The notes: generated by a model not told the origin, from the letters alone. DNA of 64,000 bases from an uncultured Collinsella sp. (GCA_958433005.1 CAUAWV010000001.1:62001-126000); one strand, 5' to 3'. Positions 34,492 through 43,939 are shown, numbered from the stretch's first letter. A program made the numbers and translations.

Positions 34492-36222
34492 CTACATACG
34501 CCCCAATTCGCCCACGATATGGCCCACGCGATCCTCGGGTTCCTTGACCTCGACACCGTTGTAGCGGAAGAACCGCGCCGGGTCGTGCATCAGGTCCTCG
34601 AGCGGCACCAGCACAAAGTCGCGCTCGCCGATCAGCGGATGCGGCAGGCGCAGCTTCTTGCCGCCGTGGGTCTCGCCGTCCATCCACAGCAGGTCCAAGT
34701 CGATGGTGCGCGGACCGTTGGCCTTGGCCTTTTTGGAGCGGTCGCGACCCAGCTCGGCCTCGATCTTCATGAGCTCGTCGAGCAGCACCAACGGCGCCAG
34801 CTCGGTCTTAATCTCGATGACGGCGTTGGCAAACGCGTCCTGGCGCGTCTCGTAGGCCGGCTCGCTCTCGTAGATCTTGGAGGAGTTGGACACGCAGGTG
34901 AGTGGAATCTCGGCGATCATGTCGCGTGCGGCGCGGATGTTGTCACAGCGATGCCCCAGGTTGGAGCCCACGGCCACAAACGCGCGGCGCGGCTGCGGCT
35001 TGGCAACCGCCCAGTAGCCGTTCAGGAACTGCGCAAAGCCCGCGGCGTCGTGCACGCGCACGATGTTGGCACCGGCCTGGATGGCGCCCAGGCACACGCC
35101 AAACGTAGCGGCATCGCGCTCGGCGGCCTCGGTCACGCCCGAGACGGCGCCCACAAAGCGCTTGCGCGATACGGCGCACATGAGCGGATAGCCCAGTGAC
35201 GCCATCTTGGCAGTCTCGCGCTGGATGACGATGTCCTCGTTGGCCGTCTTGCCAAAGCCCGGACCGGGATCGATGCAGATGCGGTCGCGCGACACGCCGG
35301 CGTGGATGAGCGTGCGGGCCTGGTCGGACAGAAAGCCCATGACGCGGCGCATGATGGGCGCCGAATCGGGCAGGGTGAAGCGGCGGAGCTGCGAGGTGGG
35401 CACGTAGGCTTCCTCGCGGCGGGCGCTGCGGCGCATCATGGCGGCCAGGCGGTCATTGGGCTCCGATGCGGCCTCGGTGGCCTCGGGCGCGGGCGCGACG
35501 GTCTCGGCGGCAGCAGCCTGCTCGGCGGCCGGCGTCTCCTGCTCGCTTGCAGGCTCGGTCGCGGGCTCAGGTTCGCCAAACGGCAACGAGGGCTGCACCA
35601 CGCCGCCCGGAAGCTTGGCCTCCGGCTTAGGCTCGCCCAGCAACTTGCCGCGACGGCGACGGGCCGGCTTCTCGGCCTCGCGCGCGGCCTCGGCAGCCGC
35701 TTCGCGTGCCTTCTCGGCAACAAACGCCGCTGCCGAGGTATCGAGCTGCACCGTTGCGTGCGTGCGCGCGGGCGCGGCGACCTCGCCGGCATGCATCACG
35801 ATGACGCCGCAGGTGCTCGTCTTAACAAACTCGACCATCTTGGGGTCGGTGAAGCCGGTCACGTCGTTGACGATCGAGGCGCCGCAGCGCACGGCCGCCT
35901 TGGCAACCGCCACATGACGCGTGTCAATCGAGACGATGGCGCCCTCTTTGGCCAGCGCGCGCACCACGGGCAGCACGCGGCGCGCTTCCTCATCGGGATT
36001 GACCGGGGTAAAGCCGGGGCGCGTGGACTCACCGCCCACGTCGATGATGTCGGCGCCGGCGTCGAGCATCGCCAGGCCATACTCGATCGCGGCATCCGGG
36101 TCGAAGTGCTCCCCGCCATCGCTAAACGAATCGGGCGTCACGTTGAGGACGCCCATGATGCGCGGGCGGTCAAAGCTGAGCTCATACTTTCCGCACCGCC
36201 ATGTCTTGCTGTCGTTCGCCAT
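34492..36222 (-). CDS. Dihydropteroate synthase fused to HPPK (folP-folK)
   Basis: 576 residues from ATG 36222, which has AGGAGG 6 bases upstream; a much longer open frame upstream is spurious. Residues 20-400 are dihydropteroate synthase: NVTPDSFSDGG (27-37), VGGESTRPG, ASIVNDVTG, DPGPGFGKT (318-326), SRKRF and the final VRVHD. Residues about 410-576 are HPPK: AFVAVGSNLGHR, YESEPAYET, PRTIDLDLLW, LPHP. Together they catalyse two consecutive folate steps (pterin pyrophosphorylation, condensation with pABA). A 120-residue Ala/Glu/Pro-rich insert (about 160-280) interrupts the synthase in a loop after strand 5. Confidence 0.93.
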   Translation of the reverse strand: MANDSKTWRCGKYELSFDRPRIMGVLNVTPDSFSDGGEHFDPDAAIEYGLAMLDAGADIIDVGGESTRPGFTPVNPDEEARRVLPVVRALAKEGAIVSIDTRHVAVAKAAVRCGASIVNDVTGFTDPKMVEFVKTSTCGVIVMHAGEVAAPARTHATVQLDTSAAAFVAEKAREAAAEAAREAEKPARRRRGKLLGEPKPEAKLPGGVVQPSLPFGEPEPATEPASEQETPAAEQAAAAETVAPAPEATEAASEPNDRLAAMMRRSARREEAYVPTSQLRRFTLPDSAPIMRRVMGFLSDQARTLIHAGVSRDRICIDPGPGFGKTANEDIVIQRETAKMASLGYPLMCAVSRKRFVGAVSGVTEAAERDAATFGVCLGAIQAGANIVRVHDAAGFAQFLNGYWAVAKPQPRRAFVAVGSNLGHRCDNIRAARDMIAEIPLTCVSNSSKIYESEPAYETRQDAFANAVIEIKTELAPLVLLDELMKIEAELGRDRSKKAKANGPRTIDLDLLWMDGETHGGKKLRLPHPLIGERDFVLVPLEDLMHDPARFFRYNGVEVKEPEDRVGHIVGELGRM

Positions 36223-36297
36223 GAACATCCTCCTAAAATGCCCACGCCGCCGAGCTTGGGGAGCTGGCGGCGGGGTCGCTTTGCACTCAGTCTTTCT

Positions 36298-36303
36298 ATT
36301 GTA
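36298..36303 (-). promoter_or_regulatory. TACAAT -10 box of the folP-folK operon
   Basis: GGATACAATAG on the minus strand, about 76 bases before the start codon. No clear -35 is visible. Between it and the gene a GC-rich stem (CCGCCGCC with GGCGGCGG, around 36246-36275) may fold in the leader. Confidence 0.4.
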
Positions 36304-36317
36304 TCCGCGCACGCGGG

Positions 36318-37070
36318 CTAGAACGCAAACGCGGCCGCGATGTCGCAAGAAATCAGCAGGTCGGCATTTGCATCCTGATCGGTAGGCGCCAAATTGCAAA
36401 TGGCCAGCGTATCGCCGGTAAAGTAACGCGTAAGGCCCGCCGCCGGATACACCGCGAGCGAGGTCCCACCCACAATGAGGGCATCGGCCGCGGCGATGGC
36501 GGCAACGGCACCGGTCAACACATGCTCGTCGAGCGGCTCTTCGTAGAGCACCACATCGGGCTTGATGCGACCACCGCACGCAGGGCACACGGGCACGCCC
36601 GCGGCGTCCTCGTGCTCGCGCGAGCAAATCCACTCGGCGCTATAGACCGCGCCGCACGACTGACAAATGTTGCGATGGACCGATCCGTGCAACTCAAACA
36701 CGCGCTGCGAGCCCGCCATCTGACGCAAGCCGTCGATGTTTTGCGTCACCACGGCATCAAGCTTGCCGACGCGCTCCAGCTCGGCCAGCTTGGTGTGGCA
36801 GCGGTTGGGCTTAGCGTTAAGCGCAATCATCTTGGTTCGGTAAAAGTCGAAGAACTCCGCCGGATGTGTCTCGTAAAAGCTGTGCGACAGCATGCTCTCG
36901 GGCGGATAGGCAAACTGCTGGTGATACAGGCCGTCCACGCTGCGAAAATCGGGAATGCCGCTTGCCGTGGAAACACCAGCGCCGCCAAAGAACACCACGT
37001 GCTCGTGGGTATTGAACAGCTCCGCCAGCGCGGCGGAGGCCTGCTTGGGATCTGTTATCGCTTGCGTCAT
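36318..37070 (-). CDS. Sir2-family NAD-dependent protein deacylase
   Basis: 250 residues from ATG 37070 with GGAGG 6 bases upstream. NAD-binding GAGVSTASGIPDFRS (30-44), TQNIDGL (109-115), catalytic His 128 in ELHGS, zinc ligands C136, C139, C162, C165, and GTSLAVYPAAGL near the C-terminus are all present. It removes acetyl or longer acyl groups from lysine using NAD+. The minus-strand frame continues upstream across the exonuclease gene, but that part is non-coding on this strand. It is likely first in the operon with folP-folK and the BPL-like gene. Confidence 0.93.
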   Translation of the reverse strand: MTQAITDPKQASAALAELFNTHEHVVFFGGAGVSTASGIPDFRSVDGLYHQQFAYPPESMLSHSFYETHPAEFFDFYRTKMIALNAKPNRCHTKLAELERVGKLDAVVTQNIDGLRQMAGSQRVFELHGSVHRNICQSCGAVYSAEWICSREHEDAAGVPVCPACGGRIKPDVVLYEEPLDEHVLTGAVAAIAAADALIVGGTSLAVYPAAGLTRYFTGDTLAICNLAPTDQDANADLLISCDIAAAFAF

Positions 37071-37184
37071 GTTTGTCCTCCGTCCATGTTGGTCGGGGCG
37101 GCCGCGATTGCGCCGTCGTCCGCGGGGCCCGCCCCGCCCCTGTTGCGCTAATCTTAAGCCTGCCAACCCCGTCGAAAGGACACC

Positions 37185-38003
37185 ATGCCTCAGACTTACA
37201 CTTTCGCCTCGTGGAACGTCAACGGCCTGCGCGCCGTGCTCAAAAAGGACCCGAGCTTTATCCAGATTGCGCAAGAACTCGACGTCGATATCCTGGCGCT
37301 GCAAGAGACCAAGCTGCAAGAAGGCCAGGTCGATATTGACCTGCCCGGCTATCACCAAACCTGGAGCTACGCCGAGCGTAAAGGCTATTCGGGCACTGCG
37401 GTCTTTAGCCGCCAGGAACCGCTGCGCGTGCTGCACGCCGATGCGCTGCTGCCCTACGCCGGCGAGGGTGAGGCAGCTGAGCTCGTTGCCCAAGCCGCGA
37501 CCGAGGGCCGTGTCTGCGCGCTGGAGTTCGACAAATTCTGGTTTGTCGACGTCTATACGCCCAACGCCCAAAATGAGCTCGCGCGCATCGATGTGCGCAT
37601 GGCCTGGGACGATGCCTACCGCGGCTTTTTGAACGCACTCGAGCGCGAGACCGGCAAACCCGTCGTGACCTGCGGCGACTTTAACGTGGCGCACGAGGAA
37701 ATCGACCTTAAGAACCCCAAGTCCAACCGCGGCAACGCCGGCTTTTCGGACGAAGAACGCGGCAAGTTTACCGAGCTGCTCAACGCCGGCTTTACCGATA
37801 CCTGGCGCACGGCAAACCCCGACGTCGAGGGCGTCTACAGCTGGTGGAGCTATCGCTTTAATGCCCGCAAGAACAACGCAGGCTGGCGCATCGACTACTT
37901 CCTGGTAAGCGACGCAATCGCCGACAACGTACGCGACACCGGCATCCGCGGCGACATCTTCGGCAGCGACCACTGCCCCGTCACCCTTACGTTGGAGCTC
38001 TAA
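37185..38003 (+). CDS. Exodeoxyribonuclease III (AP endonuclease)
   Basis: 272 residues. SWNVNGLRA (9-17), LQETKLQ with the metal Glu, the DVYTPNAQ block, CGDFNVAH (about 164-171), FTDTWR, YSWWSYR and the final GSDHCPV with the catalytic His are all conserved. It cleaves DNA at abasic sites and removes 3' blocks in base excision repair. A GAAAGGA ribosome site lies before the ATG. Transcription likely ends at the inner AAAACCGCAGG stem of the composite repeat downstream. Confidence 0.94.
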   Translation: MPQTYTFASWNVNGLRAVLKKDPSFIQIAQELDVDILALQETKLQEGQVDIDLPGYHQTWSYAERKGYSGTAVFSRQEPLRVLHADALLPYAGEGEAAELVAQAATEGRVCALEFDKFWFVDVYTPNAQNELARIDVRMAWDDAYRGFLNALERETGKPVVTCGDFNVAHEEIDLKNPKSNRGNAGFSDEERGKFTELLNAGFTDTWRTANPDVEGVYSWWSYRFNARKNNAGWRIDYFLVSDAIADNVRDTGIRGDIFGSDHCPVTLTLEL

Positions 38004-38026
38004 CTCCAGCTGCCCCCGGAGACGAA

Positions 38027-38495
38027 GGAAAACGGATCATTTTGGGCCTCGTGGGGGTATCCGCGTGACCCATCCGCCACGAAACACGCCCATCTACTAC
38101 GTTTAAGCCACTACCCTCAACCACAGCGAACAACGCAAAAAGAAAACCGCAGGTAGAAAGCCTGCGGTTTTTCATAAAACGCGGTTGTGTTTGGGGGTGT
38201 CGGGCCAAACGTAGTAGATAGGCCGATTCCGTGGCGGGCGGGTTCAGCTGATTCCCTGGGAACGTCTGGAGGCGAAAGAAAACGGATCAATTTGGCTCTC
38301 TGAGGGCCACGATGCCCGTCGTATCAGCCGGCTATTTCAAAACTATGCCGGTTTACGGGGCTGAATCGCGAACCCCCAACCATACGCAATTCCGAAATAA
38401 TAAAACCGCAGGTAAACGGCTTGCTCTATTTCAAAAATAGCCGGCATGGTCTGCTTGTGCCAATCTGGCCCCGTAAACCGGCATAGTTTTGAAAT
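38027..38495. repeat. Composite double-hairpin element, copy B
   Basis: Order is reversed relative to copy A. First comes a hairpin with CATCTACTACGTTT/AAACGTAGTAGAT arms and an inner AAAACCGCAGG stem (38143-38171, followed by T's, a probable terminator for the exonuclease gene). Then comes a hairpin with 28 base perfect arms (38334-38361 with 38468-38495). A direct copy of AAAACGGATCA flanks the first hairpin. It fills the 534 gene-free bases between exonuclease III and the ECF S-component gene. Confidence 0.85.
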
Positions 38496-38537
38496 GGCAC
38501 TTCGGCAGTATTGATTCCCGCCCCGGCGCAACCAGCC

Positions 38538-39236
38538 CTACAGCCCGTATTTCACGACGACACGGTTAATGCGACGGCACCAAGGCTTGTACAAGGCGGC
38601 CAAAAACACGCAGGTCGCAAGGCCGTGCGTAATATCGAACGGCACTGCCGTGGCAAGACGCGCCACGGCACCCGCCCAAGTAAGCGGCTGTACAAAACCA
38701 ATGATGTCATACGCGTTGATCACGACGCCATACAGCAAGCCCGACGCAAAGCCATACGCCAACAGCGCCGGCATTCGCACGGTGCCGTCGGCGCGGTCGA
38801 ACGCGCCCGCATGCGCCAGTGCGCCACCGATATAGCCCACCAGACCCCAGGCATACATCTGCCACGGCGTCCACATGCCCTGCCCAAAAAAGAAATTGCT
38901 GGTCAGCGCTGCCAACGCGCCAACCATAAAACCATTGCGGCGACCAAGCGTCGCCCCCGCGATAATGGCGATGGCGCTCACCGGTTTAAAGTCGGGAATG
39001 GGGCCAAACAAGATGCGCCCCGCCGCGGCCAACGCCGCCAACACCAGCGTGGGCATAATCTGGCGCAGGCCCGGGCGCGACGCCTCGTAACCCGCAAAGA
39101 ACAGCGCAAGCACCAGCGCCACCACGACAAGCATGGCAAGCGCCGCCTGCTCAATACCTGCCAGCAACGCTGCAGCCATCACCGCAGGAACCGCCAGCAG
39201 CAGCGGGATTTCCATATGTTGCAAGACACGCGACAA
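38538..39236 (-). CDS. ECF transporter substrate-binding (S) component, vitamin unknown
   Basis: About 232 residues, six predicted helices. The block FGPIPDFKPVSAIAIIAGATLGRR followed by SNFFFGQGMWTPWQMYAWG is characteristic of S components of energy-coupling factor importers. Related proteins have been tied to cobalamin or its precursors, but I cannot assign the ligand. The start is uncertain: TTG 39236 has a G-rich site upstream, ATG 39215 has none. No ATPase or T component is adjacent; a shared module is encoded at 44948-47478. Confidence 0.75.
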   Translation of the reverse strand: MSRVLQHMEIPLLLAVPAVMAAALLAGIEQAALAMLVVVALVLALFFAGYEASRPGLRQIMPTLVLAALAAAGRILFGPIPDFKPVSAIAIIAGATLGRRNGFMVGALAALTSNFFFGQGMWTPWQMYAWGLVGYIGGALAHAGAFDRADGTVRMPALLAYGFASGLLYGVVINAYDIIGFVQPLTWAGAVARLATAVPFDITHGLATCVFLAALYKPWCRRINRVVVKYGL

Positions 39237-39280
39237 CGGCAGCCCCCATCAAACGAATGTCCGTTTATGGTAGCACGGGC

Positions 39281-39312
39281 AAAATGAGGCCGACCAATCC
39301 CCCGGCCGGCCT
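39281..39312 (-). terminator. Terminator after the small membrane protein gene
   Basis: AGGCCG (39287-39292) pairs with CGGCCT (39307-39312). On the minus strand the stem is followed by CATTTTG. Confidence 0.6.
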
Positions 39313-39357
39313 TGGCTGCCAGTCGATCAGGCTTTCGCCACGCGACCGGTCTGGGCG

Positions 39358-39819
39358 CTATTCGCCCGTAACTTTAGCGGCAATGGCCGCGACAAAAGGG
39401 TCAAACAGCAAGCCGCCCACAACGACAAAGGCCCATCCACCTACCACAAGACGAACCCAACGGGATAAAAACGGCACACCGTCGATAACGCCAACGCCTG
39501 ACTGAAACGCGACTTCAAATAGCCCGATAATGCAGAAGAGCAGAGTAGCGCCCACAACGGTTCCGCAAATCCGTGCGCCCGGAGTGTTCCGATCAAAACC
39601 AAAAAACTCAACGCACGTCTCAATTGCTTTGCCAAAGAGCGGCAAAAAACCTACGAACTGTGCAATACCGATGGCCAGAATAAGCTGCCCCCAGAAACCA
39701 GTAAGTCCCTGAAAATCTAAACCAGGCTTTCCCTCAACAATCGGTAGAAATGAACACATGAATAGAGGATTAACGATGCCGTTGAGAATTGTCACAGCGG
39801 TACTCTTTTTTAGTGTCAA
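39358..39819 (-). CDS. Small membrane protein of unknown function
   Basis: 153 residues with four hydrophobic segments (about 8-25, 43-65, 85-105, 120-145). I do not recognise the family. The start is TTG, supported by AAAAGGAG 9 bases upstream; no ATG lies near. It sits 54 bases after an MFS gene in the same orientation, so it may belong to the MFS-amidohydrolase operon. Motifs for enzymes or known carriers were not found. Confidence 0.65.
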   Translation of the reverse strand: MTLKKSTAVTILNGIVNPLFMCSFLPIVEGKPGLDFQGLTGFWGQLILAIGIAQFVGFLPLFGKAIETCVEFFGFDRNTPGARICGTVVGATLLFCIIGLFEVAFQSGVGVIDGVPFLSRWVRLVVGGWAFVVVGGLLFDPFVAAIAAKVTGE

Positions 39820-39873
39820 GTAGACCAGCTCCTTTTGCTCTAGTCGGCCAGGCCCAAAGGGCGAAAGCAGGTG

Positions 39874-41070
39874 TTACATAAGTGAATCGGGAGATGGCAG
39901 GAATGGAGACGCCAGCGCCGTCGCGCCAAACAAAACAGCGCACCCAAGTAGAAGTGTTTCATAGCTCTCGCCAATGCAGAAGGAGAGGGCCACGGGAATC
40001 AAAAACGTAAACCCCAGCGAAACCGTGCTCACCACGCCGCCGGCGCTTCCCGCAAGCCCCTCGCGCACCTCGGGCAACATGTAGGGCAACGACTGAACGA
40101 CCGGGCCGGCGACGGCGGTCGAAACGCCAATCGCAAACATGAGCCCTACAGAAGGCTGAGAGACAAAAGCCTCTCCGGCCCACATAAGAGCACTCCCCGC
40201 CATTGCGGCGATGGCCATAAACACGCGATAGTCGCCAAATTGCGCTCGCACGTAGGGGCCGGCCACGCTGCCGACAATCGACCCAAGCGTTACGAAAGAG
40301 GCAAGAAGCCCGGCGACCTGGGGTTCGGTTGAAGCCTCAAGTGCTGAGACAAGATAGCCCGAGTACGCTGTAGCCGATGCAAGGGCAACTCCAAGCAGTA
40401 TCGCCACGAGCCAAACCATCGGCATCTTGATTACCATCGCAAACGCACTTGCCGACGATGCAGTAGATTCCGCGCCCTGAACGCCAAAGCCATCTGCAGT
40501 CTGCAGAACATCTGCCGATGGCGCAACCAGCAGCCACAGCAATCCAAACACGGCAAATAAAACGGCAGCAAGGACACATGCTCGTCCGGGCGTTGCAAAG
40601 AGAGGAGAGGTTGCAAGCGAGCAGGCGATTCCGCCCGACCCCGCAGCGTAGAACCATCCCATGGCCCTATCGGTTTCTCCGCCAAAAGCGGAACCAAGCA
40701 CTTTTAGAACGATGGCATTCACGACGCATGGCGCCGCGCCCAGAAGCATGGTCGCGGTGAACAGCGTCGCAAACGATGCGCACTCCGTGCGAGCAACCGC
40801 CGCAATTGCAGAAATCGCCGATGCGATGAATACGAGCGCTTTCACGCCATATCGATCAGCACAAACGCCGACAGGCATGCCAAATACAACGGCAGGAACA
40901 AACGGGGCAAACAGGACGGCCGAAAACTCGGCCGAGGTCAGATGCAGGTCCGACACAACCAGATGTGCCAATCCCGACACCTGATACTGCGCGTAGTTCG
41001 CAACAAACACGATGCCGCATACCACAAATAACAGGGCATATTTTTCGACCGTCCCTTTGCTCACGTTCAT
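39874..41070 (-). CDS. MFS transporter (second of operon)
   Basis: About 398 residues with 12 predicted helices. The inter-helix 2-3 motif reads GMPVGVCADRYGVK (family GxLaDrxGrk). It resembles the other MFS protein of the operon at the N-terminus (both have ANYxQYQVSxLA) and in overall layout, so the two are likely paralogues. It starts shortly after the amidohydrolase stop codon. The substrate is unknown; given the enzyme between the two carriers, uptake of the enzyme's substrate and export of its product is a reasonable guess. Confidence 0.82.
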   Translation of the reverse strand: MNVSKGTVEKYALLFVVCGIVFVANYAQYQVSGLAHLVVSDLHLTSAEFSAVLFAPFVPAVVFGMPVGVCADRYGVKALVFIASAISAIAAVARTECASFATLFTATMLLGAAPCVVNAIVLKVLGSAFGGETDRAMGWFYAAGSGGIACSLATSPLFATPGRACVLAAVLFAVFGLLWLLVAPSADVLQTADGFGVQGAESTASSASAFAMVIKMPMVWLVAILLGVALASATAYSGYLVSALEASTEPQVAGLLASFVTLGSIVGSVAGPYVRAQFGDYRVFMAIAAMAGSALMWAGEAFVSQPSVGLMFAIGVSTAVAGPVVQSLPYMLPEVREGLAGSAGGVVSTVSLGFTFLIPVALSFCIGESYETLLLGCAVLFGATALASPFLPSPDSLM

Positions 41071-41078
41071 CACCCTAT

Positions 41079-42725
41079 CTATGCTTCATCCTTGCGATAG
41101 ACGACGCGTCCGTTAAAAATCGTCGTCTCGACTTCAAGGTCACGAAGCGTCATCGGATTCATTTCAAACGGATTGCCCGACAGGATGACGATGTCGGCAA
41201 GCTTACCAGCGGCAAGGCTGCCCAAACGGCGCTCAAACCCCTCGACATATGCGGAGCCGAGCGTGTGCGCCTGCAGAGTCTCGCCGAGCGTCAGGGCATT
41301 CTCGCGGAAGTATCCCTCCGCCGGATGCCCGTCAAACTCGCTACGCGTCACCGCGGCATACACGGTATCGATAGGATCGATCGACATCACCGCAGGCCAG
41401 TCAGTACCAAGCCCTAAGTGGATTCCGCCATCGGTCTCTTCCCTATAGCGCCACATGTGGCTCATGCGCTCTTCGCCAAGAGACCCCTCGTACACGCCCT
41501 GCCCAAGGCCTCCGATGGGATGCTGCGGCTGAATCGCAGCATTAATGCCCAGGCGCTTCATGCGAGCAATATCCTCGAGCTTCAGGTTGTCCGTGTGCTC
41601 GATAGCAAAACGCGTCCCTTTGTTGCCGCACACATCCTCGGCACGCTCGACGGCATCGACAATCATCGTGGCCGATGCGTCACCGATAGCATGGATGCGG
41701 ACATCGAAGCCATTCTTATTAGCCTCGAGCACCATGCGGTCAAGCGTCTCCTGGTTGCACGCCGGCTCGCCGCGGAAGTCCTTTCCCGTGGGGGCGTTAA
41801 GATACGGCTCGTGCATGTAGGCCGTGTAGGCCTCGGGGCAGCCGTCCAAAATGTACTTGAGACCCGCCATGCGCACGCGCTCGCTGTGATGACGCGCACG
41901 CAGCGCCTGCGACTCTGCCATCGGAGCATCGAGTGCAGAATAGTAGCTGATGCGCAGCGTGCTCAGGTCCTCGCTCGCCAGTCGGTCATAGATGTCGTAC
42001 ACACCGGGCGTGGTCACGCCCAAAGGATACATATCGCCAATCGAAGTGATGCCGAGCTTGTTAAACTTGCGCATCGACTTGAGCAGCGAGGCATCAAGAT
42101 CCGGTTTATTGAGCACAACATCGAGCAAGATGTTCGTCGCCTGGGGCTCGGATAAAAAGCCATTCGGCTCGCCGTTGTCAAAGTGGCGAATAAGACCACC
42201 TTCAGGCGTCGGTGTATTGCGATCAATACCGACCGCCCTAAGCGCGGCGGTATTGCACCACACCACGTGCATCGAAAAATCCGAGAGCACGATCGGGCGG
42301 TCGATATCGAGTGCATCGAGGCTGCGGCAGTCAGGGTCAATCGGGTTTTCCCATGCAGGCGAATACCAACCCTGGCCGTAAATCCACGGATTGTCAGGAT
42401 GCTCGGCGGCAAACTTGGCAACAGCATCCACGCAAGCCCGCTCGCTCGGCAGAAACATCAGATCGCAACAGAAGTCTTCATCCTTCTGGATTGAGCCGAG
42501 CGCAAAGTGCATGTGCGAATCGTTGAATCCGGGCATGACCAGTTTGTTGCCGGCGTCAATGACCTCGGTATCGGGACCGATAAACGGCTGCACCTTGTCG
42601 GGAGAGCCCACGGCCACAATCTCGCTGCCGCGAACTGCAACGCACCCAGCGCGAGGCTCAAGTTCCTCGGCCGTAAACAGCGCCGTCGTCTTAAGGACGA
42701 TATCGGCAGGGACTACCGCCTCCAT
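41079..42725 (-). CDS. Amidohydrolase of the YtcJ / Amidohydro_3 family
   Basis: 548 residues. Metal-site motifs: PGFNDSHMHF (HxH, about 65-74), the conserved His in FDVRIHAIGD, EHTDNL and GLGTDWP near the C-terminal Asp. These match metal-dependent amidohydrolases that cleave N-acyl, carbamoyl or cyclic amide bonds. The Lys of carboxylated subtypes is not evident. It begins two bases after the preceding MFS stop codon and is followed 8 bases later by a second MFS gene, so the three form one transcript. The substrate cannot be read. Confidence 0.85.
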   Translation of the reverse strand: MEAVVPADIVLKTTALFTAEELEPRAGCVAVRGSEIVAVGSPDKVQPFIGPDTEVIDAGNKLVMPGFNDSHMHFALGSIQKDEDFCCDLMFLPSERACVDAVAKFAAEHPDNPWIYGQGWYSPAWENPIDPDCRSLDALDIDRPIVLSDFSMHVVWCNTAALRAVGIDRNTPTPEGGLIRHFDNGEPNGFLSEPQATNILLDVVLNKPDLDASLLKSMRKFNKLGITSIGDMYPLGVTTPGVYDIYDRLASEDLSTLRISYYSALDAPMAESQALRARHHSERVRMAGLKYILDGCPEAYTAYMHEPYLNAPTGKDFRGEPACNQETLDRMVLEANKNGFDVRIHAIGDASATMIVDAVERAEDVCGNKGTRFAIEHTDNLKLEDIARMKRLGINAAIQPQHPIGGLGQGVYEGSLGEERMSHMWRYREETDGGIHLGLGTDWPAVMSIDPIDTVYAAVTRSEFDGHPAEGYFRENALTLGETLQAHTLGSAYVEGFERRLGSLAAGKLADIVILSGNPFEMNPMTLRDLEVETTIFNGRVVYRKDEA

Positions 42726-42727
42726 GG

Positions 42728-43939
42728 CTACTCACTGTCCTTAGCGACGGCGGCCTGCATGGCCTTGCGACCGAGCTCGGGCAGGAAGAAAACCGGAACC
42801 ACGGAAAGCAGGAAGCAGAGGCTCTCGAGACCCATGTTCATAGTGTAATCGGCACCGGCAATGGCGGAGATACCGATAGGCAGGAAATAGCTCATGAGCA
42901 GGGAGATGGTACCCACGATACCGCCAGCGGAACCAGCATACTTATCACCAATCTCGGGAAGGAGAACAGGCATGGACTGCATAATCGGGCCGTTGATGGC
43001 GGTAAAGAAGCCATTGATGACCAAAATCGTCCACAGAAGGAAGCCGACCGGGGTGTACCACGTCACGAACATCGATATGGCACCGATGAGAGTAGTGACG
43101 ATGAGGAAACCCTTGAACTTCCCAAGCTTATCGCAGAACGCAGGCCCAACGATGCAGCCGAAAAAGCTGCCGACGGTAACAATTGCGGCCATGAAACCAG
43201 CAGTGGCGACGTCTATGCCCTTGCCAAGCTGAAGCGCCTGAGGCAGGAAACCGGCATAGGCAGTGGTAGAGGCAAGTCCAAAACCGACGCCGATGGAGAT
43301 TAGCCACACGCCAGGACTCTTGATAGCAACCTTGAGGTAGTCGAGCACGGGCTCGGGCTCGGGGAGCGATTGCCCCTCGGGCACATCTCGGTCAAGCACG
43401 ATCCAAAGAACCCAGGAGATGGTCATGACGACAGCAGCGACCATATAAGAGTTAAAGACGCTGCCGAACAAGCCAGCACAGATCTGAGCGACAACGATGG
43501 CAACGCACGAAGCCGCGTAGAACAAGCCCATGGCGAAACCAGTCTGTTCACGGAACCAGGTGCCGAGCACCTTGATGAGGTTGGCGTTGAGTGCCGAGAT
43601 TCCCATGCCAATCAGGAACATCGATGCCATCTGCATCGTGAACGAATCGAGCGTAAAGCAGCGGAAAAAACCGCCGGCAACCGAAATTGCGGTGCAAACC
43701 GTGACAACTTTCTTAGAACCGATACGGTCACCAAGGGCACCCAGCGGAATTGAGAAGAAAACGGCGGTAAGCATAGGAACGAGGAACAGCATCGAAAAGC
43801 CGACGGTATCGATATTGAGCATAGGCATGACCTCGACGGCGAGTGCTGAGACCTGGTACTGCATGTAGTTAGCCATAAAGCACAGCAAGCAAACGACTGA
43901 AACAATCGCCCAACGCCATGAAGGAAGCTTCTCTTCCAT
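42728..43939 (-). CDS. MFS transporter (first of operon)
   Basis: 403 residues with 12 predicted helices and the motif PLGALGDRIGSKK between helices 2 and 3. AAAGGAG lies before the ATG. It is divergent from a LuxR-type regulator across 201 bases, an arrangement repeated often in Coriobacteriia where single-component LuxR proteins control neighbouring MFS carriers. It is similar in length and N-terminal sequence to the MFS two genes downstream. Confidence 0.85.
   Translation of the reverse strand: MEEKLPSWRWAIVSVVCLLCFMANYMQYQVSALAVEVMPMLNIDTVGFSMLFLVPMLTAVFFSIPLGALGDRIGSKKVVTVCTAISVAGGFFRCFTLDSFTMQMASMFLIGMGISALNANLIKVLGTWFREQTGFAMGLFYAASCVAIVVAQICAGLFGSVFNSYMVAAVVMTISWVLWIVLDRDVPEGQSLPEPEPVLDYLKVAIKSPGVWLISIGVGFGLASTTAYAGFLPQALQLGKGIDVATAGFMAAIVTVGSFFGCIVGPAFCDKLGKFKGFLIVTTLIGAISMFVTWYTPVGFLLWTILVINGFFTAINGPIMQSMPVLLPEIGDKYAGSAGGIVGTISLLMSYFLPIGISAIAGADYTMNMGLESLCFLLSVVPVFFLPELGRKAMQAAVAKDSE

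Noticed and set aside
36223..36633. 137-residue upstream extension of folP-folK
   Set aside because: Arg/Gly/Cys-rich non-coding sequence overlapping sir2; the AGGAGG site and NVTPDSFSDGG spacing support ATG 36222.
37071..37973. Upstream extension of the Sir2 frame
   Set aside because: It overlaps exonuclease III on the other strand, and the Sir2 domain and a GGAGG site fix the start at 37070.
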